Part shown: one piece after another, positions 50,442 through 54,677 of the stretch | Layout: each line of letters begins with the position of its first letter | Numbering within the stretch: the first letter of the stretch is position 1 | From: Streptomyces rimosus subsp. rimosus | GTDB lineage: Bacteria; Actinomycetota; Actinomycetes; Streptomycetales; Streptomycetaceae | Assembly (NCBI RefSeq): GCF_000720725.1 | Contig: NZ_JOCQ01000054.1 | Span: 1-54,677, forward strand | Length of the DNA: 54,677 nucleotides | Reading direction: 5' to 3' | Made by a program: the position numbers and the translations under genes | The notes under the pieces: model-generated | Told to the model about the DNA's origin: nothing | Database searches by the model: none | What the model saw: the letters and a program-made list of their open reading frames with translations, nothing else

Positions 50442-51850
50442 CCTTCCCCATGCCCCGTCTCTTCCGTCCCGTGCTCCTGTTCCTGTGTCCGCTTCCCGTC
50501 CCGCTCCTGTACAGCCAGCCGCTCTCCGATCGCCCGCAGGCCCGCCAGGTCGTGGACGTCGCCGGGCAGCGCGGCGATCTCCGCCACCGGGACCTCGGGG
50601 TGCAGCGCGGTGAAGCGGTCGCGGGTGCGCCGCTCGCGCGCGAGCACGTGCATGCGTTCGGCGTGCAGCCGCAGCAGGCCGGCGGCGAGGCGGGCCGCCG
50701 ACGGGGAGTCGTCCGTTGTCGAGGGGTCCGCCGCGGCGGGGGAGAGGCCGTCGGCGGTACGAGAATCAGCCTTCCCCTCCCCTAGATCCACAATGCCGTC
50801 CCCGCCAAGATTTTCAGACCGGGCCTCGGACGGCTCCGTGAGGGCCTCCGCGGCGGCCAGCGCCCGCTCCGCGCTGAGCTGCGCGGCGCCGCTGCCGTGC
50901 ACCCGGTTCAGCACCAGCCCGGCCAGCGGCATCTGCTCGGCGGCCAGCCGCTCGACGAAGTACGCCGCCTCGCGCAGCGCGTCCCGCTCCGGCGCCGCCA
51001 CGACCAGGAACGCCGTGCCGGGCGCCTGGAGCAGCCGGTACGTCGCGTCCGCGCGCGTACGGAAGCCGCCGAACATGGTGTCCATGGCGGCGGCGAAGGT
51101 CTGGACGTCGCGCAGCAGTTGGCCGCCCATGATCTTGCTGAGCGTGCCGGTCATCATCGACATACCGACATTGAGGAACTTCATCCCGGCCCGCCCGCCG
51201 GCCTTCGCGGGCGCCATCAGCACCCGGATGAACTTGCCGTCCAGGAAGGACCCCAGGCGCTTGGGCGCGTCCAGGAAGTCGAGCGCGGAGCGGCTGGGTG
51301 GGGTGTCCACGATGATCAGGTCCCAGGCGTCGCGGGTGCGCAGCTGGCCCAGCTTCTCCATGGCCATGTACTCCTGCGTGCCCGCGAAACCGGCCGACAG
51401 GGACTGGTAGAAGGGGTTCTCCAGGATCGCGCGGGCCCGCTCGGCGTCCGCGTGCGCCTCGACGATCTCGTCGAAGGTGCGCTTCATGTCGAGCATCATG
51501 GCGTGCAGCTCGCCGCCGGCCGACTCGTCGACGCCCTTGACCCGGCGGGGCACGTTGTCCAGTTCCGAGATGCCCATGGACTGGGCCAGCCGGCGGGCCG
51601 GGTCGATGGTCAGCACGACGGCCTTGCGGCCGCGCTCGGCGGCGCGTACGCCGAGGGCGGCGGCGGTCGTGGTCTTGCCGACGCCGCCGGAGCCGCAGCA
51701 CACGACGATGCGGGTGCGCGGGTCGTCCAGCAGCGGGTCGACCTCCAGGCGGGCGGCCGGGGAGTCCAGCGCGCCGTGCCCGGGGGCGGGCGGTGCGGTG
51801 CGCCGGGACGGTGCCGTGTCGTCGTCCCGGGCGGTTGCGTCCGCGGTCAT
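50438..51850 (-). CDS. ArsA/GET3-family ATPase (second of pair)
   Basis: A 470-residue P-loop ATPase. After a ~45-residue polar N-terminus comes VVCCGSGGVGKTTTAAALG (deviant Walker A), then LTIDPARRLAQSMGI, DTPPSRSALDFLDAP and a C-terminal helical region. A ~50-residue Ser/Asp/Ala-rich insertion (SEARSENL...SPSA) is unusual. The family includes arsenite-pump ATPases and tail-anchor chaperones, but in Streptomyces its role next to wblA is unclear. Its ATG overlaps the preceding ATPase stop (ATGA). Confidence 0.88.
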   Translation of the reverse strand: MTADATARDDDTAPSRRTAPPAPGHGALDSPAARLEVDPLLDDPRTRIVVCCGSGGVGKTTTAAALGVRAAERGRKAVVLTIDPARRLAQSMGISELDNVPRRVKGVDESAGGELHAMMLDMKRTFDEIVEAHADAERARAILENPFYQSLSAGFAGTQEYMAMEKLGQLRTRDAWDLIIVDTPPSRSALDFLDAPKRLGSFLDGKFIRVLMAPAKAGGRAGMKFLNVGMSMMTGTLSKIMGGQLLRDVQTFAAAMDTMFGGFRTRADATYRLLQAPGTAFLVVAAPERDALREAAYFVERLAAEQMPLAGLVLNRVHGSGAAQLSAERALAAAEALTEPSEARSENLGGDGIVDLGEGKADSRTADGLSPAAADPSTTDDSPSAARLAAGLLRLHAERMHVLARERRTRDRFTALHPEVPVAEIAALPGDVHDLAGLRAIGERLAVQERDGKRTQEQEHGTEETGHGEG

Positions 51851-52842
51851 ATGGGCCCCTGTTTCCGCAGGTCCCTCGCCAGCCGGTACAGCCCGGCGAG
51901 GTCCACTCCCTCGGGGAGCAGCTCCAACTCGTACGTGGGCAGGCCGAGTCCGGCCAGCTCGGCGTTTTCGGCACGCTCCAGGTCGACGCGCTGGGCGTGC
52001 TCGCGGGCCTCTTCGAGGAGCGGGTCGATGAGCCGGTCGGCCCACGCCACACCGGCCGCGCCGCGGCGGCCCCCGCCCAGCCCGGCCCCGGCGAGCGCCT
52101 CGGCGATGCCCGTACGGGCGCCGTTGGCGGCGATGTCCACCTCGCCGGTGTCCAGCACCTCGGGCCGGGTCATGTTGATCACCACGCCGCCCACCGGCAG
52201 TCCGGCCGCGCGCAGCTCCGCGATGCCGTCCACGGTCTCCTGGACGGGCATTTCCTCCAGCAGCGTCACCAGGTGGACGGCCGTCTCGGGGGACTTCAGG
52301 ACCCGCATGACGGCTTGCGCCTGGTTGTGGATCGGGCCGATCTTCGCCAGTCCCGCGACCTCGTCGTTGACGTTCAGGAAGCGGGTGATGCGGCCGGTGG
52401 GCGGGGCGTCCATGACGACGGCGTCGTACACGTAGCGCCCGCGCTTGTCCTTGCGGCGCACCGCCTCGCACGCCTTGCCGGTCAGCAGGACGTCCCGCAG
52501 GCCGGGGGCGATGGTGGTGGCGAAGTCGATCGCGCCGAGCTTCTTCAGGGCGCGGCCGGCGCCGCCGAGCTTGTAGAACATCTGGAGGTAGTCCAGCAGG
52601 GCGCGCTCGGCGTCGATGGCCAGCGCATATACGTCTCCTCCTCCTGGTCCCGGCGCCACCGCGATCTTGCGTTCCTCGTACGGAAGCGCTTCGGTCTCGA
52701 ACACCTGGGCAATGCCCTGCCGGCCCTCGACCTCGACCAGGAGGGTACGGCGACCCTCGGTGGCCAGGGCGAGGGCGAGGGCAGCGGCGACCGTGGTCTT
52801 GCCGGTACCGCCCTTGCCGCTGACGACATGGAGCCTGCTCAC
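51847..52842 (-). CDS. ArsA/GET3-family ATPase (first of pair)
   Basis: A 331-residue ATPase with Walker A VVSGKGGTGKTTVAAALA directly at the N-terminus, VEVEGRQGIAQVFE, and VVMDAPPTGRITRFLNV (switch region). The GTG start at 52842 gives the family's normal short N-terminus. It probably forms a heterodimer with the following paralogue, since the two genes overlap by 4 bp. Confidence 0.9.
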   Translation of the reverse strand: MSRLHVVSGKGGTGKTTVAAALALALATEGRRTLLVEVEGRQGIAQVFETEALPYEERKIAVAPGPGGGDVYALAIDAERALLDYLQMFYKLGGAGRALKKLGAIDFATTIAPGLRDVLLTGKACEAVRRKDKRGRYVYDAVVMDAPPTGRITRFLNVNDEVAGLAKIGPIHNQAQAVMRVLKSPETAVHLVTLLEEMPVQETVDGIAELRAAGLPVGGVVINMTRPEVLDTGEVDIAANGARTGIAEALAGAGLGGGRRGAAGVAWADRLIDPLLEEAREHAQRVDLERAENAELAGLGLPTYELELLPEGVDLAGLYRLARDLRKQGPI

Positions 52843-52991
52843 GCCATGGAGCCTAACCAGTCCGGGTACGGGCTACGCACGGGACTGCCGCCGGGTTGTG
52901 CGCCGGGGGCGTACGGGGTGCTCCGCGCGCGGGTCGGGACGCGCGGTGGCCGCCCCCGCCCGCCGCGTCCACGGCCCGCCCGTACAGGCAT

Positions 52992-52997
52992 TACGCT
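52992..52997 (+). promoter_or_regulatory. -10 box of a leaderless promoter (DUF4177 gene)
   Basis: TACGCT fits TANNNT and ends 7 nt before the ATG at 53005, with no ribosome site present. Confidence 0.5.
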
Positions 52998-53004
52998 CGG
53001 CCCC

Positions 53005-53166
53005 ATGACCAAGTGGGAATACGTGACCGTGCCGCTGCTGGTGCACGCGACCAAGCAGATTCTGGACACCTGGGGCGAGGACGGCTGGGAGCTGGTCCAG
53101 GTCGTGCCGGGGCCGAACAACCCCGAGCAGCTGGTGGCCTACCTGAAGCGGGAGAAGCAGGCATGA
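53005..53166 (+). CDS. DUF4177 small protein
   Basis: A 53-residue protein with WEYVTVPLLVHATKQILDTWGEDGWELVQVV, a DUF4177 hallmark (key parts WEYVTV and DGWELVQV). Function is unknown. Its TGA overlaps the ATG of the RidA gene, so the two are translationally coupled. Confidence 0.88.
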   Translation: MTKWEYVTVPLLVHATKQILDTWGEDGWELVQVVPGPNNPEQLVAYLKREKQA

Positions 53167-53627
53167 GCGCGGTGGAGGACAGGCTCGCCGAGCTGGGCCT
53201 GAAGCTGCCCCAGGTGGTGCCGCCGCTGGCCGCGTACCAGCCCGCGGTGCGCTCGGGCGCGTACGTCCACACGTCCGGCCAGCTGCCGATGGTGGACGGC
53301 GCGCTGCCGGCCGCCGGCAAGGTGGGCGCCGAGGTCGGCCCGGAGCAGGCCAAGGAACTGGCCGCGACCTGCGCGCTGAACGCGCTGGCCGCCGTGAAGT
53401 CCGTGATCGGCGACCTCGACAAGATCGTGCGGGTGGTCAAGGTCGTCGGCTTCGTCGCCTCGGCCCCCGGCTTCACCGGCCAGCCCGGCGTCATCAACGG
53501 CGCCAGCGAGCTGCTGGGCGAGGTGCTGGGCGACAAGGGCGTGCACGCCCGCTCCGCGGTGGGCGTGGCCGTACTGCCGATCGACGCGCCGGTCGAGGTC
53601 GAGATGCAGGTCGAGGTCGCGGACTGA
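53163..53627 (+). CDS. RidA/YjgF family protein
   Basis: A 154-residue RidA-like protein of the longer actinobacterial type (N-terminal AVEDRLAELGLKLP). HTSGQLPMVDG, AATCALNALAAVKSVIGDLDKIVRVVKVVGFV (by key residues NALAAVKS) and ARSAVGVAVLPIDAPVEVEM are typical. RidA proteins hydrolyse reactive enamine/imine intermediates, but the conserved Arg of the RidA subfamily is not clearly present, so this may belong to an Rid1-7 branch. Confidence 0.88.
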   Translation: MSAVEDRLAELGLKLPQVVPPLAAYQPAVRSGAYVHTSGQLPMVDGALPAAGKVGAEVGPEQAKELAATCALNALAAVKSVIGDLDKIVRVVKVVGFVASAPGFTGQPGVINGASELLGEVLGDKGVHARSAVGVAVLPIDAPVEVEMQVEVAD

Positions 53628-53673
53628 GACCGGGCGGGCGTTCCGCGCCCGTACGCGACCGGAAAACTTCGAA

Positions 53674-53716
53674 GGCCGGGCGGGCCGGGCAGGTCGGGAA
53701 ACCGGCCCGCCCGGCC
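53674..53716 (+). terminator. hairpin terminator after the RidA gene
   Basis: A 15-bp GC-rich perfect stem (53674-53688 with 53702-53716) with a 13-nt loop, followed by CTTCC. Confidence 0.75.
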
Positions 53717-53770
53717 CTTCCGTATTCGGGCCCCCTCGAACATCCACGCGCAAACGCATAGCATCCGGCC

Positions 53771-54677
53771 ATGTCGTCGACCCCCAACGGCCAGTGGTAT
53801 CCGCCGGAATGGCCGGACCTCATCAGGGCTCTCGCGCAGGGCGAGCTGACCCCGGCGGCGCCCCGCCGGGCCGCGACCGTCCTGCTGCTGCGGGACACCG
53901 GCACCGGCGGCCCGGCCGTCCACATGCTGCGCAGACGCGCTTCGATGGCCTTCGCGGGCGGCGCGTACGCCTATCCCGGCGGGTCCGTCGACGCGCGGGA
54001 CGAACGGCCGGTGGCCTGGGCCGGGCCCTCGCGGGCCGAGTGGGCCGCCCGGCTCGGCTTCGGGGCCGGGGAGGAGGCCGCGGCGCAGGCCGTGGTCTGC
54101 GCGGCGGTCCGGGAGACGTTCGAGGAGGCGGGCGTGCTGCTCGCCGGAGCCTCCGCGGAGACCGTGGTCGAGGACACCACGGGGGACGACTGGGAGGCGG
54201 ACCGCGCGGCGCTGGTCGCCCGTGAGCTGTCCTTCGCCGACTTCCTGGCCCGCCGCGGCCTCGTCCTGCGCAGCGACCTGCTGGGCGCCTGGGCGCGCTG
54301 GATCACCCCGGAGTTCGAGCCGCGCCGCTACGACACCTGGTTCTTCGTGGCCGCCCTGCCCACCGGGCAGCGCTGCCGGAACGCCTCCACCGAGGCCGAC
54401 CGTACGGTGTGGATCCACCCCGCCGACGCGGCCGCCGGTTACGACCGCGGCGAGCTGCTGATGATGCCGCCGACCATTTCGACGCTGCGCAGCCTGGAGC
54501 CGTACGGGAGCGCCGCCGAGGCCCTCGCCGCGGCCGGCGGCCGGGACCTGTCGCCCGTCCTCGCGCGGGCCGAGGTCAGGGGCGGCGAGATCGTCCTGAG
54601 CTGGCCGGGGCACGACGAGTTCACGAAGCACGTCGGGTCCGCTGAGCACCCGCCCTCCCCGGCCCCGTCCCCGACCC
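53771..54677 (+). CDS. Nudix hydrolase-like protein (3' end cut by window)
   Basis: At least 302 residues, open at the window end. MSSTPNGQWYPPEWPDLIR opens the protein. The Nudix box is represented by AGGAYAYPGGSVD upstream and AVRETFEEAGVLL, giving the REx2EE core. Long loops make it resemble NUDT8/NUDT19-like acyl-CoA or 8-oxo nucleotide hydrolases. TAGCAT ends 6 nt before the ATG at 53771, implying a leaderless transcript. Confidence 0.85.
   Translation, partial: MSSTPNGQWYPPEWPDLIRALAQGELTPAAPRRAATVLLLRDTGTGGPAVHMLRRRASMAFAGGAYAYPGGSVDARDERPVAWAGPSRAEWAARLGFGAGEEAAAQAVVCAAVRETFEEAGVLLAGASAETVVEDTTGDDWEADRAALVARELSFADFLARRGLVLRSDLLGAWARWITPEFEPRRYDTWFFVAALPTGQRCRNASTEADRTVWIHPADAAAGYDRGELLMMPPTISTLRSLEPYGSAAEALAAAGGRDLSPVLARAEVRGGEIVLSWPGHDEFTKHVGSAEHPPSPAPSPT

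Noticed and set aside
1..54677. CRISPR arrays
   Set aside because: No regularly spaced direct repeats with unique spacers; the tandem repeats present are short and contiguous.
1..54677. Insertion sequences or transposases
   Set aside because: No DDE, HUH or recombinase-like protein in any frame.

Overview
The window is high-GC actinobacterial DNA, almost certainly from Streptomyces or a close relative. The evidence is the very GC-rich third codon positions, frequent GTG and TTG starts, ATGA/GTGA translational coupling, a tRNA without an encoded CCA, and the block wblA - two ArsA-type ATPases - DUF4177 - RidA - Nudix preceded by a class A PBP and GatB/YqeY. From memory this is the order around wblA in S. 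coelicolor.

Layout. (1) 0-13.2 kb, mixed chromosomal genes: an S9 oligopeptidase divergent from a methyltransferase, a propeller lectin, photolyase, a small membrane protein, then an O2/NO-flavoured block of a HemY-like oxidase and a flavohaemoglobin (overlapping, minus strand) facing a NarL-type response regulator and a cytochrome oxidase subunit I gene. (2) 13.2-39.9 kb, a natural-product cluster. Regulators and oddities lie at its left edge: an EspR-like XRE gene with 10-bp iterons, a degenerate phosphopantetheinyl transferase and an HTH-TPR regulator. Then follow a MFS pump; an ALDH, ThDP-enzyme, acyltransferase and MFS-2TM operon; a minus-strand operon of a diiron R2-like protein, ACP and P450; a divergent operon of KS, LanKC, a 28-aa precursor peptide, enoyl reductase, ureohydrolase, HadA-like hotdog and AMP-ligase; a second KS with an unknown partner (minus); and a glycosyltransferase, GNAT, LmbE deacetylase and methyltransferase group. 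(3) 40.0-43.9 kb: an SPFH/flotillin protein, a DUF4365 gene pair and tRNA-Pro(CGG). (4) 43.9-54.7 kb: conserved core genes including wblA, ending in a Nudix gene cut by the window edge.

Main interpretation. The centre is a class III lanthipeptide (LanKC) system wired into a discrete-enzyme fatty-acid/polyketide pathway, i.e. a lipolanthine-like lipopeptide cluster (compare microvionin, nocavionin and goadvionin). The precursor carries a class III leader motif (LDLQGLE) and ends in SSTVSSHC, which has a single S-x2-S-x2-C pattern suited to a labionin/avionin bridge at the extreme C-terminus. ALDH, ThDP enzyme, AMP-ligase, ureohydrolase, AT, ACP, two KSs, a hotdog dehydratase and an InhA/FabI-like reductase could build an acyl chain. 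The GNAT is a candidate to join that chain to the peptide, and GT, LmbE and methyltransferase to decorate it. The expected Cys-decarboxylating flavoprotein of avionin pathways is not visible. Several enzymes have substituted catalytic residues (ThDP Glu to Gln, ALDH Glu to Phe, PPTase DxE to SxS). The cluster is therefore either a new branch of the family or makes a labionin with a free carboxylate.
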